DNA of 64,000 nucleotides from assembly GCA_903813345.2 (NCBI GenBank), contig CAIIXF020000003.1, positions 24,505,248 through 24,569,247 of the forward strand, written 5' to 3'. The DNA is from Owenia fusiformis. Lineage: Eukaryota > Annelida > Polychaeta > Sabellida > Oweniidae. Below are positions 34,426 through 47,580 of the stretch, piece after piece (the first letter of the stretch is position 1; every line of letters begins with the position of its first letter). The position numbers and the translations under genes were made by a program. Below the pieces are notes generated by a model. The model saw only the letters and a list, made by a program, of their open reading frames with translations. It did not search any database and was not told the origin of the DNA.

Positions 34426-35700
34426 AATAAGAAGTATCATGTGTCCAATTTTATTGAGCACTTGTTTACATATGCATTAATATTGATTTCCCTCAGGTAA
34501 ATTCAGTAAAGCATCAATGGGATTAACATTTTTGTAAATTTAAAATTACTTTTTAAATTTTCTTTACAAACATTGCAGCCAATATAACTCAGTTTCTCTG
34601 GTTCACCAAAATGGTACAGGATTTATTGGAAATGTCTATCCTATCAATTAACATCAATGAGGTGTTAGGTGTTTCGATTCAATGACCACTTCGTGAATAC
34701 CACCCCCCCCCCCTAATTGTACGTATTGTGTTAAAGTGGTTCTATCAGAGCATTTAATGCATTGAGTAAACATAATTTTTGTTTCAAATGCTGCTCACCG
34801 GAGTTGACATTTTATAGTTCATTTTGTTCAATATCGTGCAAAGGTCTTTTATATTGTAGGAACCTTACTTAATGACTCCATTAGCATATCAAGTTCTCAG
34901 TTATTTATTATTTCCTGGCTGTGATTGTATATAATAGAAGCAATTCACACCTTAAGATTGATGATAGTCCTATTTTCTGTGTAGGTGTGTAGACCTAGGA
35001 TAAACGTTTGACCCATCTTATGCTTGCCATTTCTAATTTTCATTTCTGCTCGACGTAAATTCCATTTTACATGAACCTCAAAGTATAGTTAATAAAGAGA
35101 TAGCTTCTCAATCACTTTTGTAAAATTTGACATTTTGGGCATTAGGTTAAATGTCAGGGATGGAGTTTCTTTTATGAAATATGAAATATAAAAGTGAGGA
35201 ATCATTTGATGCATTTAACTACTTATTTGCACAACTCGGAAGAATATATACTATAATCAATGGAAATAGTTGCTAATATGCATAATATGGAACTTTGATA
35301 ACCATGCAGGTATTGAAGTCAAAAGCTGTTATCAAATGATTCTAACCACAATTAGATATACAGAGATACATCTAATAAACTCTGAGGATTAAACATTCAT
35401 TCCAATCATATCTGAGAAAATAAGAATACTTCCAATGTTCATCTCTTCATTACTGATCTAGCATTTTCATAATCCTATGAGAATATCTGTAGTCAGCTAA
35501 ATCTCCAGTGATTTTATGGTTATAAGATTAGTTTCAGAATAAGTTACTGCTTGTTTGCTGTTCACGTTTATAAGCTTGACTCAAATGATGGTTTTCAAGT
35601 TTACGTTCAAGAGCATGATTTTCCTCATGAAAACATAAAGTGCAACGATTTTGCAGAAAACATTTCTGATGATATGACAGTTTAATTTAAACAAGGAAGG
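34426..35700. other. AT-rich DNA, nothing recognised
   Basis: A short poly-C run at about 34703-34713. No other feature that I can support. Confidence 0.35.
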
Positions 35701-35714
35701 AAATGTTAATAAGC

Positions 35715-36240
35715 CCACCGAATGGAGTCTGAAAGGGATATAGAGAATCCATCAGTCAACATGTTTATTTGTTTGTTTGTTTACTGCTGTGTCCAGGTTA
35801 TAACTCAAATATTGGTTGATGGTTTAGTATTCAATATGGCTGCTCATTCAAAATGGCTGCCACTTTTAGTGAAAAACATAATCTTTGATAACTCAAATAC
35901 CAGTTGATGCATTTGGTTCGAATTTAAAATGATGATGCCAAGGGGACACAAAAGCTCTGCTCAAGAAGATGACTCCTAAAAAATGCCTGAGGGGCATAGC
36001 AGCTCTGCTCAGGAAGATGGCTCCTAAGAAAACTTAAACTCATACTTTATGGGCAAAGAAACTCTACTCAAATGAGGTATTTTCAAAATGGCCACACATT
36101 TTAAAATGGCTGCCATTTTTTGTAAAAAATGTAATCTCAAATACCAGTTCACAGATTTGGTTCAGATTTTATATTCTACTGATGCTTTAGGGACATTGCT
36201 AAATAATTTTTCAAGATGGTTGCTCAATTCTTGCTCTTCG
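35715..36240. repeat. CCGTCC-type dispersed repeat with three or four core units
   Basis: Starts CCCACCGAATGGAGTCTGAA, then GGATATAGAGAATCC, a TTTG microsatellite and TATAACTCAAATATTGG. Core units with CAAAATGGCTGCCACTTTT and GCTCTGCTCAAGAAGATG follow. Same layout as at 46.6 kb but without clear inverted ends. Confidence 0.75.
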
Positions 36241-38369
36241 TGGTGATAAGACATCCACTCAAATGAATTAAATATATGATGGGTGTAGATTGTATCATTA
36301 GACCATTCTGCTTCATATAATGTCCAAAATGATTAGGGATTTCATAAAATTTGTTTTGTTCAAAGGGGTTTCCTATACTCAAGTTAATCACTGTTTTCAT
36401 CTTTGCACAGATATTGCATAGCCATTTTGACTGTAGAAGCAGTAAGAGAAAGATTCATAAGTACATTTTGGGTTTTCAAATTCTTCCAAAAACCCATCGG
36501 AGAGTTCAAATTCTGAACTATTTTGTCATTTGCATGGCATTGACATTGAAACCTCTGATATATAGAATTATTGTACCCTTTATGTTAATTGGGTGTAGTC
36601 AGGTTTCGAATGTAATACTAATCTCTTTCACTTGCTAGATTAGGTTATAGGGTTATCATTTGGTTTATTTCACTATATTGCTTTTTTATAGTCCCCGTAA
36701 ATCTTTGTTGCTATTACATATTGATCTCAATTCTAGCATGAGTAAAATGTTCATTAATTTCACTAGAAATTGGCTTTTCATTAGCCATGCGGCCATTTGT
36801 GTTGACTTGATTCATTTGAACATTGTCTAATATGAAAAACCGTTACAAAAATTGTAACAGAGATACACAAATTATCTTTAGGGGTTGTGCAGCAAGAGAA
36901 ATGCAGTTCAACAGTCTTGAAATAACTTAAATGGGATACAATGCAATAAACATGTTGAAAACATTCCCCACATGAATATGAGTTTAGTGAATGTAAAGGA
37001 ATTTAACACCTTTTAAGTGTAGAAAATAGTTACGAGAGAAAACAAATCAGTCATAATTAATATAAACTTTTGAATGTGAAATCTGTTTCACTATATTTAA
37101 ATACCACGATTGCAAAAATATCATATGCATTATCCTCAACTTAAAGAACATATAGTAATGCAATTGTTGTTAAACAGGTTGCTATGTCTGAATAATTTAT
37201 ATGTTAAGTGAGATTTTCAATCATCCACAAAGATTACACACAATCTTAAGTGTGAAGCTCAGTTATTTTGACATGATTTGGGAATAAGAAACAATAACGT
37301 TGCTCACTTTATTAGTAAGTTTGTGCAGAATATGTCTTCTGGGAATCATGTCAACAATTACTCGAGGAAAGATGATTCAAATACTTACCCTGTGCGCAGA
37401 GTTGAGTTATTAACTACAAACCTTTTTTACAAAGCTCAAGAAGCAAAGTCAAATAAATGCAAAGGATACAAATTACTTATCCTTACAAATTAAATTCATT
37501 GAAATTTTTTTTTAATAACATGAGCTTTTTCGAATCAATTTAGATGAATGACACATTGGAAGTAAGAATGATAGATTGCCCTAAATATCACAGATAATTG
37601 TTTTTCATAAATGAATTGTTCATGAGTATAGGTTAATGCTTATATATTAAATAAATCCACAAACATCTTTAAGATGAGATTTCCTGTCCATTCACTGAAT
37701 ATTAGCCTAGGGTGTCTTAAACAATGGCCCCAAAACAATTTTATCGGCATTGATAAACCAATCAAAATTTTCAGACATGTTTTGTATTGTCAGTGGTAGC
37801 ATTAGCTTTTCTCCCCGCCCAATACTCAGTTTTTATTTCAGTCTTGCCTTAAATACATTACATGATCAATGTAACCTCCTCATGTACTGATGACAGTCTG
37901 CATCCTTAATGCACATTGTTGATCACATTTGGAAATGTGTCCAATGGAAAGTTATGAACTTCTCTTCAGATATTAGTTGTTCTCAGTTTCTTGACTTAAT
38001 TAGCATAATTATTATGTAAATTTGTAAATCTGATTTGTAAGGAACATGTAAGACAGTATAAATTAAGATATTCTGTCTACTAAAAACTGACAATTGACAT
38101 TTAAGACCATCTTCGAATTCCAAGTGGTTATAACACCCCTTGGAACAAATAGCTGATTTTTCTGTCCCATTACTGTGTGGTGGCTCATTATCCATGTGTT
38201 TGACCACAGTACCAATTAAATTTGTCCAAATATTCATTTCACAAGTAACCACACTTACAAATGACAATGAATGTCTATTGAAAGAACCTATTGAAGTGAT
38301 CTGTTTGTCTTACGTAATCGTGTCTTTGCTGTGAGCACGCCATGCTCATAAGAATTTTGTTTTGTTTAC
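36241..38369. other. AT-rich DNA, nothing recognised
   Basis: No feature that I can support. Confidence 0.4.
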
Positions 38370-39208
38370 TTAAAGGCCCCATGTAAAGTTTAAACCACTT
38401 TGGCTTATATTGTAGTCTTACCCAATGTTATCAAAGTGTGATATATGAAACTTTTTTTTTAATTTCAAAAAGTGGTTTTTGATAGACTTTTTGTTCCAAA
38501 ATTTGTGAATTTATTTAAAACCAACTTTTAGAGGTCACTCATATCTTCTAATTAGCCACAATTCATACCAATGCATAGCATACATCCTCCCATGTTTTTT
38601 GCCGAAAAAATTAAGAAAATCGGTTGATAAACAAGCGAGAAATGAACTTATCAGTGCATGAAAATGGTTCTGAGAAAAATGCATTTCAAAATTTTAGTTC
38701 TCATAGAAACCAATGGTACAATGATATCTAAAATATAATTTATTCTTCCTTTTAACCTGGTTAGACAATCAACATTGGTTTTTTATGAAAGTCTAGCATA
38801 TTTAGAAAAGATTGACATCGAAAAAAAAATTCAATTTTTTTCAAAAAGTTTTTGTTACCTTAGTGACATCAGTAATGTTTCAAAATATTTTTGATAAGCT
38901 AAAACATTGAAGTGGCCCATTAAATATGACATTTTATTATTGAAATAGTGTGTCTTTTGTTCAATCTTTGCATTGGTGTTAAAAATATAATCTTTTTTGA
39001 AATGCATTAAGAAATATTTGATGATTAAGAAATTTCAACTTTTTTTGAAAAATGGCGGGAAATTTGAATATTTGAGAAATGAAATGCTCACAACTTTTTT
39101 TTCAAAAAAAATTTTTTGTTCAAAAATCTCTAAAATCACTTTTTAAGTCCTGACAAATAGTAAATGAATGATAAAAAAATATTTTCAAACTTTAGACGGG
39201 GACTTTAA
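38370..39208. mobile_element. TTAA-flanked MITE (831 bp), piggyBac- or Kolobok-like
   Basis: TTAA at 38370-38373 and 39205-39208 flank an element whose ends are inverted repeats: AGGCCCCATGTAAAGTTT on the left and the complement of AAACTTTAGACGGGGACT on the right (14 of 18 positions agree). TTAA duplication is the hallmark of piggyBac and Kolobok transposons. The interior is non-coding and very A/T-rich, with many AAAAAGT and TTTTTCAAAA runs. Confidence 0.75.
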
Positions 39209-39639
39209 GGGATGGAACACTACACTAGATATATCAAGGTGAAGTTCGAGCAACTAATACCTTGAGAATCAAGATGATTTAAGACAGGGATTTCAACATT
39301 TAAATGATGTTTGCTGATATGTAATAAGTATTCTTCAATACTTCTGATTGGATTCAGGTGAAAATCTTGATGGATGATTTGTGTGTGCAGAAAATAAAGC
39401 ATGTGACTCATGGAGACAAGGCTACAACTTATTGAACATGATAAGACAGCACATTTTACTCATAAAGAAATGCATGTGACTTGTGAGGAAATACCTGTTA
39501 CACATGTCCGTGCATGTATCTTTGATACTAGAAGAACTGTTTGTGTAAAAATGAACTTTCCAGAGCCTACATGTACAATGTACATGTGAAAAAATCGTGT
39601 GACTTATTAAAACAAGTTTTCCTCCAGTTACAAGTCATA

Positions 39640-39998
39640 CGGATGATGTTGACCCTTTGAAACGCTTATGGACTTAGAGACTGGATTTTATCTATCCCAC
39701 ATCATTTGAGACTGAATGCTCTATCTTGTATGAGTACTTGTATCTACAACTATTTTTGAGGTTATGAGTATTGGCTATCAATTTCTAATTTTTTCTTCAA
39801 CATATATTATTGTGATATTGGTTCTTGAATGGTGGGGGGAAAGGGGTTAGTAGACATTGTTTCTTTTCACATTAGATCATGGTTTTGGGATATATGGGGT
39901 TTGTTTTTCTTGACTGGTATGCACTTAGAGTTTGCTTTTTTCTTGCTAAGTTCCATTACAACTTTTGGTCCTTTCCCTTTGGCACCTATGCTTAGATA
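39640..39998 (-). repeat. TAAGCAC interspersed repeat, near-complete copy
   Basis: Contains GTTGACCCTTTGAAACGC, TATCCCACATCATTTGAGAC, GGTTTTGGGATATATGGGG and ACTTTTGGTCCTTTCCCTTT in the order of the 13425 copy, with a deletion in the middle. Confidence 0.8.
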
Positions 39999-40109
39999 TA
40001 AATCAGGCTGTCCTATAATCAGTGGAACCTTAACACATTGTTTGTGGTGATGACAATTATTGTTATAATCTTCCAACTTTTTGTAAATGTTTTTTTTTGC
40101 AGTTGGCAT

Positions 40110-40165
40110 CTGTTATAAATGGAAGGTGTTGACATTTTGCATGTCAATGCTGTGTTTTTTACATT
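40110..40165. repeat. GTGGTGACAT family, right-end fragment
   Basis: TGTTATAAATGGAAGGTGTT followed by GACATTTTGCATGTCAATGC. The left hairpin is absent. Confidence 0.5.
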
Positions 40166-40437
40166 GTTGAGATCTGAAGTCTCTGAAGGTTGAATGACAC
40201 CATCCTTCTTCCAAAGGACGTCGTTTATGCTTAAAAAAGAGAATACCCTAGGACCAAGGATGGAATGATACTGATATTATAAATAAATGTATCAAATTTT
40301 AGAGACCAAGCTTAGACTTAAGCAATAGCATTACTTTTCATAATGGGAATTAATTATATTGGATATTTGGTTTTCACCTTTATTGCAGTCAAGAACCTTT
40401 GCCCTTTTTTAGAAATTTTGATATTTAAAGGTGCACT

Positions 40438-40592
40438 GTCTGATAGAAACACAATTAGAGTACCAGATGTCTGATAGAACACACAATTAGAGTACCAGAT
40501 GTCTGATAGAAACACAATTAGAGTACCCAATGTCTGATAGAAACACAATTAGAGTACCTGATGTCTGATAGAAACACAATTAGAGTACTCCC
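40438..40592. repeat. 31-bp minisatellite, five copies
   Basis: The unit TGTCTGATAGAAACACAATT then AGAGTACCAGA is repeated five times head to tail, with single-base differences. Confidence 0.95.
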
Positions 40593-43103
40593 TTAATGTT
40601 TTGGCACTAAAAGTTATACAGCAAGTTTATCTATCTTACTTACCAAGTTTGAGGCTTCAACTAGTTTGTTATGGTATCAAGTTTGATGATTGTTCTCAGA
40701 CATTACTTCTGTCTTGGCGTGGCTAGTAATTAAGTTGAAATAAAATGAAAAAATCCCGGTCTAGTAATTTGCTTCAATATGGTTGGCTGACAACCCATGT
40801 TGCCATTGTAGTGTTGATGGTAGATAAAAACCTAAATTTATGTGAATAAACTTACATAGCTGTAATGAAAAAAACTAATTAGGATCAGAAAGCATTCATG
40901 GTCAAAGATATTATTGTCTGAAGTAACTTGAAATACAATATGTGGATCTTTGTTTTATGAAAATGTTATACACTGTATGATAATATATGAGGTATTAAAT
41001 AATATAATAGTTCAGCCTGTCTAACTCCATTACTGATAATTAGAGACATTTGAACAGACCCTCATGCATGTAATCCAAGACTGATAAATGTCAGCAAATG
41101 TTTGAAGAATTATCAGATGGTGTTTTAAGTGTTTTTATATCACATAGACATGATAAGTGTTTTCATTAATGAACTCTAATCATTGCTAAATAGTTCTGAA
41201 GGGGAAAAACACATCCTAGGTAGCCAGGATTTGTTTCATTTTCTGAATAGCAAATGAATAATTGATGGAGCCTAGCCCCTTAGTTCTCTGAGCCACTCAA
41301 GGTAAATAGATCACCACTCTTATGGATTTATAGACTTAAAACTATGCATTGTCTTCAAGGTATGCTTATAATGTGATTTCATGTTGTATGCTCAGGATTG
41401 ATTCAACATGATTTGGGATTTTAACTAAAAAATTTGAATAGAGAAATCTCTACAAAGTGACTTAGGTTTGAATTGCCGCAACCTGTATCATTATTAGTCG
41501 TGCACTGATTTTATCCTCATCTTTACAATTTACGTGGACATTAATAATTCTAAATGTATATCAAATCGGATATTGGGAAGCATCATTTCCCAGGAGATCA
41601 TTTATTATATATGGGATTCCTTTGTGTAACCCACCCTTTATTGAATTTGATGTCCCAGAATGATTTTGTTACTGACTGCATTGAATGTAAATCAGTCTTC
41701 ATTAAATACTCTCATTACGACAGACAATAGACTATTTTCCCAACATCTAAAAATCAAGGCTGCAGATATTAACACTTGTTAACACCTTAGTTTGGCTAAC
41801 TTGATGTTACGATCATGCCTTACCTTGAATGTTAATGTGCTTCAGTGAACTTAAAGGTAGCATCAGATCTAGCAAGCAATCTTAACACAGAATTTTAGAG
41901 TATCTGAGCTCATACATTTCTTGTCATGTCTATTTTCCAATATTACCTATTATTTGTCCATTTTACTTTAAATGTGGTTCCCTCATTTATTTGGGAGAAT
42001 TTACACATTTGTTGCAAATTGAATATGTAACCACAAGTGCCAGAATAGAAGAAGGAAAGAACCAAAAATTGTACAGAACAGAGCAGGAGCACTTTGAATC
42101 TTGAATAACTTCACCGATTATTATCACATATCTATTTGGAAGTGACATAATTATTTGAGATGGTAAATAATGCATGAGAAGGTCCATTGTTCATGTTACT
42201 TGCAATTTTGTCACCTCCACCCCTATATATATAATATAATTATGCATTTAATCATTGCAAGGTTGCAAAACATAATACTTATAACATTTAAAACTGATCT
42301 ACATAATAATCTAGAATGAAGCACCAAAAATCATGACTTATTTTTCTCTATAAATTACCAATGCAACAATGCCCATTCTATATAAATTAAGGATGGGAGG
42401 GTAGGGTGATAATATTTTATGATTAACATGTATAATGAGTACACATCACAATTGAAAAGTTTTCTAGAGTACACGGCAAACCCCATCTAGTTTTGTAGCT
42501 TAAGAGACTTGAGTAACATCAATATAATGTATTATCAGAATATTAAAAGCAAAGGTGCTATGTTATATCATTATAGATAATTGGATCACGTAAAGAAAGC
42601 AATAAATGGATTTATATCTTTTTAAGATTGATTCAAGTAGTGTACCCTTTAGTTCATTTATGTATCATCCAGGACTCCATGCTTTATTTATAGATGGGAT
42701 TAACATACTCTGTATATTCCTCCCACTGAATGTGTCCATATGCTACTTTCATTGACATTAATTCTACATTTTAGTCTCAGTAATATTTTTTGGCTTAATT
42801 AGTCAAGCTTTTTGTCATGGTGTAAATTTGCAAATGGACTAAAACTCCTCACAGGGTTTAGAGCCTTCATAGGCATAATTGTTCATTTGAGAAATTAGAA
42901 ATATTTGAATTATGAGTCTAGAAGCAGTTCCAATGCAGGATATTCAACATGATGTACATAAAGTTATATCAAATATTAAAAGCATCAAGTTTTATCTCCG
43001 ATCTTTATGGGACATATTAATATTTTGATAATGTTTCATAATGCTGTGGACTTCATCTTTCAATAAAAGCTAAAAACCATTTTAATTCCCAATGATAGGG
43101 AAA
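40593..43103. other. AT-rich DNA, nothing recognised
   Basis: No supportable exon or repeat. A possible very degraded TAAGCAC-family piece lies near 42030-42075. Confidence 0.4.
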
Positions 43104-43215
43104 TATATAAGCACAAATGCCATAGGGAAGGGTGACTAAAAACTTTAAAGAAACCCAACAAGAAAAGCAAACTGTAAGTGTAAATCTGTCATAAGAAAAG
43201 TAGACCCTATATGAG
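43104..43215 (+). repeat. TAAGCAC interspersed repeat, 5' fragment
   Basis: TATATAAGCACAAATGCCAT, AAACCCAACAAGAAAAGCAA and AAAAGTAGACCCTATATGAG. Confidence 0.75.
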
Positions 43216-44329
43216 AGGCTGTATTAATATCTTCAAAATTGAATGACGCTGGATTTCTTAATTTTGTACAACTGAAACTTTAATAATCAAAGTTTATTTT
43301 AAGAAAATAAAAATCCTCATTTGCAATCAATGTGCAACAAAAATCCATCAAAATGCTATTGCTGGCTATTATAAAAATCCATCAAAATGATATATCGATA
43401 TAAAGTAAAAACTAATTCTTATAATAGTGTAATATCCTGAAATTTGAATTCTAAAATTGAAGAACTAAACACTCATTGAATCATTGTTCCAGGGCTATAG
43501 CATACCTCTTCGTCACACTCTGAGCCTTTTAGAAGGTTATTTGGGACCCACTTTTTTGATTCACCCTGTATATTTCAAACTACAGGAAATAATAGCTTGG
43601 TTAAATTGCTTCTTGTTTAGAAGGATTCAGTAATATTTTTAATTTTCATTCCTTGTGTAACTTTCCAGGCTTCAGTGCTCAATAAACTGATACATATAAA
43701 AATTGTATCTTTCATTCTTTCTTGGGAACTGATATTTTGTCATATAACATTATTGTTTTAATATCACCCATGCCTGCCATCTTTTATGTCAAAACTTTTG
43801 CTATCTCTTTCTTCATTTTCCTGTTTGCTGTTTCCTGAAGTGATCTCTCTCATGATACAAGAACTCCAACGTAATATAAGCTCATTACAAACTAAATTAG
43901 CTTACTGATCCCTAAAATTACATTTTCTGTTTTCTTGGAGTGGGCCAAAAGTCATGACATTATCAAAAATCTTTTTTTTAGTGCACTTACAAAAAATAGA
44001 TTCAGTAGTTGAAAATTATGACCTTTATGAGAAACATACTTCATAATTAATGGCTGGGAATACAGGGAAGCAATAAAACTATTTTTCTTGGGTGACTATT
44101 ATCTGACCAATCAGAATTCTTGTTACATCATGGGCATATCATTAAAATTTCAGATTAAGGATTATGCTTACTTATTGTTTCTCTGATGAACCAATATTAC
44201 ACTACCAAATATTATATATTTCATTTACATTCTAAGAACCTGGCTACAATCATGATTGTATTACTGCTTGATAAATTCTTCTTACAGCTCTGCCTTTTCT
44301 AAATTTGACATTATTCTTAAACATTCTAT
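43216..44329. other. AT-rich DNA with a solitary mariner-type end
   Basis: GATTCACCCTGTATA at 43559-43573 looks like one terminus of a TA-flanked element; no partner seen. Two direct copies of AAAAATCCATCAAAATG lie at 43339 and 43374. Confidence 0.4.
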
Positions 44330-44560
44330 TCTTCAACATATATTGTAATGGCCCTTGGTCCTTGATTGTGATAATAGAACTTAAATAGTGGGGAAGGGGG
44401 TATTAGACATTTATTGTTTCTTTTCATGTTGGATTATTGTTTGAAATAGTTGAGGTTTGTTTTCCTTATGACTGGTATATACTTAGATGTTTTCTTATTA
44501 TTGCTGGGTTCTGTCACAATTTTTTGGTCCTTTCCCTTTTGCATGTGTGTACATTTCGAA
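44330..44560 (-). repeat. TAAGCAC interspersed repeat, partial copy
   Basis: TTCAACATATATTGTAATGG, AGACATTTATTGTTTCTTTT and TTTTTGGTCCTTTCCCTTTT are in family order. Confidence 0.75.
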
Positions 44561-44599
44561 GTTTTGCCATCTTTGTACCAGTGTTAAAATTGCTGTTTG

Positions 44600-44830
44600 T
44601 CTCACTGCTTGCTAAATTTGTCAACATTCTTTTCATGTTATTACAGCACCATCTTTTCTGATTCCAGATAAAGGAATATTCTTAAGTATTCTTTGTTATG
44701 ACATCTTTGAACCAGTATTAAAACTGATGTTTGTCTTTAATTTGCTTGCAATTTACTACACCATCTTTTCTGATTTCAGATAATAGAATTATTCTTGAAA
44801 TTAGTATATGTTATGCCATCTTTGAATCAT
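44600..44830. repeat. Diverged tandem repeat, about 120-bp units
   Basis: CACCATCTTTTCTGATTYCA, then GATAA(A)GGAATATTCTT, TTATGCCATCTTTGAA and AGCTGATGTTTGT recur near 44570-44650, 44690-44780 and 44815-44845. Degraded. Confidence 0.6.
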
Positions 44831-44841
44831 TATAAGAGCTG

Positions 44842-44892
44842 ATGTTTGTTGCTGTTGTTGTTGTTTACTTGTTGCTGCTGTTGCTGCTTGGA
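44842..44892. repeat. TTG/CTG trinucleotide tract
   Basis: GTTGCTGTTGTTGTTG and GTTGCTGCTGTTGCTGCTTG. Imperfect and non-coding. Confidence 0.9.
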
Positions 44893-45892
44893 AATCACTT
44901 ATTACTACATATTTTTCATTATTTCATTTCATTTATTTGTGTATTGGTATAATTTTGATATTTGATAAATATTTCGTAAGACTCAATGAATGATAATTTA
45001 ATCCAAATTTTATATACTGTTTGATAGTTTAAGATATAGCTTATAAGCTTACATGGTGAGCTTTTTAGCTCACATGGTGTGCAATTGGGCACATATTACA
45101 GATTTATATTTTGCCAAATGCAGACACAACTGTTTGACTTTCTGTTATGAAATGTTCAAAATGGGAAGTGCTTTGATAAGAATATATAAGCACGATATGT
45201 TCTTGCTAGGATTTGCTACTCTTGAGTTACTGTTATCTTAGTTATATACAATTTCCTCTTATTAACAGTTATTTTGAATGGAATAATAGGTGTATATTAA
45301 TAAGACTTGTTGATAAAGAAAAAGCAAGTTTGTCCCATAGTCTTTGTTTTGGCTTATACTATAGTATTATATATATTGAATTAATAGTGTTTTGTTAAAA
45401 ATGTTGTGTGTTAAAGGATTGCTGTTCTCTGAGATGATGTCTGTAATTGAATGAACGCATTAAACAATATCTGTTATTGCTGAAAAGCCAATAAACCCTC
45501 TGAAGTCCTATAATTAGAAGGTTGAATAAATGAATGATGTGTTGTTGTTTATGTACTATTTATAACTTTGCACAAACAGCAAAAATGACCATTGCTTATT
45601 TCTTTAAAGTGATTGTTTTATGTTTCATTCATCACTCATCCTTTGCACTTTAATGACAATGTATTTGTTTAACATTCTGCTTTTTGTACTTTCAGGTAAG
45701 TGGGGCAAGGACACGGTTGTGTAAGTATATGATATTGTTTGTTGTGGCGTTATGCTTGATGTGTGATGTCAGAGATGAGTGTTTGAAAGGTATTAGAAGT
45801 ACTATATAATCAATGAATTTCTGTAAACAGAATGGAATGATAAAGAATATGTTATGTGCAATACTTTTAGCACACTGTGAGCGTTGTTTTAA
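44893..45892. other. AT-rich DNA, nothing recognised
   Basis: No feature that I can support. Confidence 0.35.
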
Positions 45893-45985
45893 ATATATAA
45901 GCACAAGTGCCAAAGGGAAAGGACCAAAAGTTGTAATGGAACTTAGCAAGAAAAAGCAAACTCTAAGTGCATACCAGTCTCTTTT
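45893..45985 (+). repeat. TAAGCAC interspersed repeat, 5' fragment
   Basis: ATATATAAGCACAAGTGCCA, AAAGGACCAAAAGTTGTAAT and AAACTCTAAGTGCATACCAG. Almost identical to 59522 over its length. Confidence 0.85.
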
Positions 45986-46550
45986 AATGTAGAGATGAGT
46001 ATTATCATCATTGTAAGCTCACATTGTGAGCTTTGTTACTCATAAACATAATTAGTAAACCTGATAACAACACCTACACAAAAGCTTTTCAAAAGTAATT
46101 CATACTTACATGTATTACATAAAAGTGAAATTGAAGCAAAGATTTTAAGACTTTTTGGACACGCTGGTACATGTAGTGCTCCTTAACAGCGATTCATTTC
46201 TTGTTATTATATCTCTGAAGACATGTTTGATTCCCTTCCAACAGCATATCAATCATTCTTCTAATGACAACTTATCCTTACTGCACACAATGGAGTCATT
46301 ATATGCACCATTACCAAACATGTAACTGTTATTTTTTCCCACTCTTCACCATATTGTTTTATCTATGTTCTCTGCTTCTAATTGTTTGGTTGAGAGTTTT
46401 GATTATTTTTATGTCTTGAAATAGGACATAAGGGAAGCGGTTTTTAAATGAATCATTTAAATTTATTATAAACAACAATTCGTGGAAGCTGTCTAATTTT
46501 ATAATAAAAAGATGTCTCTCACCTTTAAAGAAATGTAAGCCAACTGCATT
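45986..46550. other. AT-rich DNA, nothing recognised
   Basis: No feature that I can support. Confidence 0.35.
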
Positions 46551-47580
46551 TATTATCCCATCGAACGAAGTTCGGAGGGATATAGGGAACGCCTCCGTCC
46601 GTCCGTCCGTACGTACGTACGTACGTACGTCCGTTCGTCCGTCCTGGCAATAACTCAAATACCGTTGGCCCGATTTTGTTCATAGTTTGTACACATATAC
46701 CCTATGGGGGTAGAAGTTCTGCTCGAAAGCCGATTTTCAAAATGGCCACTCATTTCAAAATGGTGGCCATTTTAGTGCCGAATTTACAGTAATTTAGGCG
46801 CAATATGTAAAACTGTAATAGCAATATGTTTGAGATGTAAAAAAATTATATAGGACATTAATAAAGCTAGAAATGTAGATATTAAAGAAGCACATGGCAG
46901 CCATCTTGAAAAATGGCGGCCTTTACTCGTTATTTTACGATTTTTGCTGTAACTTGAAAAGTAGTGGAGCGATTTTGTTCATATTTAGTATGTGAAGACT
47001 ATAAACATTGCACACTGCTTAAAGACACTTTTGGTAGAAGGCGGCCATTTTGAAAAATGGCCGCCATTTTGAAAAATGGCCACCATTTTAACATATTTTA
47101 CTATAACTCGAAAAGTTGGGAGCGATTTTGTTCATATTTGGTATGTGAATACTATAAGCATGACACCCTGTCCTATGACACTTTTGGTAGAAGGCGGCCA
47201 TTTTGAAAAAAAAATTGAAAAATGGCCGCCATTTTAACTTATTTTACTATAACTCGAAAAGTAGTGAAGCGATTTTGTTCATATTTGGTATGTGAATACT
47301 ATAAGCATGGCACACTGTCTAATGGCACTTTTGGTAGAAGGTGGCCATTTTGAAAAATTGCCACCATTTTAACATATTTTACTATAACTTGAAAAGTAGT
47401 AGAGCGATTTTGTTCATATTCGGTATGTGAATACTATAAGCATGGCACATGGTCTAATGACACTTTTGCTAGAAGGCGGCCATTTTGAAAAATGGCTGCC
47501 ATTTTTGCTATATACTTTGTTTGTAAAAATGCCATCCATAGCTGTTCGACGGGATTCGCTACGCTTTGGCGTTGTTCTGG
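46551..47580. mobile_element. CCGTCC-type repeat element, best copy, with microsatellite and tandem core
   Basis: Starts TATCCCATCGAACGAAGTTC and ends CTGTTCGACGGGATTCGC, so the ends contain a short inverted pair (ATCCCATCGAAC against GTTCGACGGGAT). After the left end comes GGATATAGGGAACGCC, a CCGT/ACGT tetranucleotide tract (46591-46645) and then about four core units of 130-150 bp: ACTATAACTCGAAAAGTAGT, GAGCGATTTTGTTCATATTT, GGTATGTGAATACTATAAGC, AAGGCGGCCATTTTGAAAAA. Non-coding. Subterminal inverted ends plus microsatellite plus tandem core resembles pearl/Helentron-associated elements of bivalves (inference). Confidence 0.75.

Noticed and set aside
39867-40050. Open frames recurring in TAAGCAC repeat copies (with ITTFGPFPLA)
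   Set aside because: They recur only because the repeat does; the frame is not preserved across copies.
40438-40592. CRISPR-like array of 31-bp repeats
   Set aside because: The repeats are directly adjacent without unique spacers, and the DNA is animal; it is a minisatellite.
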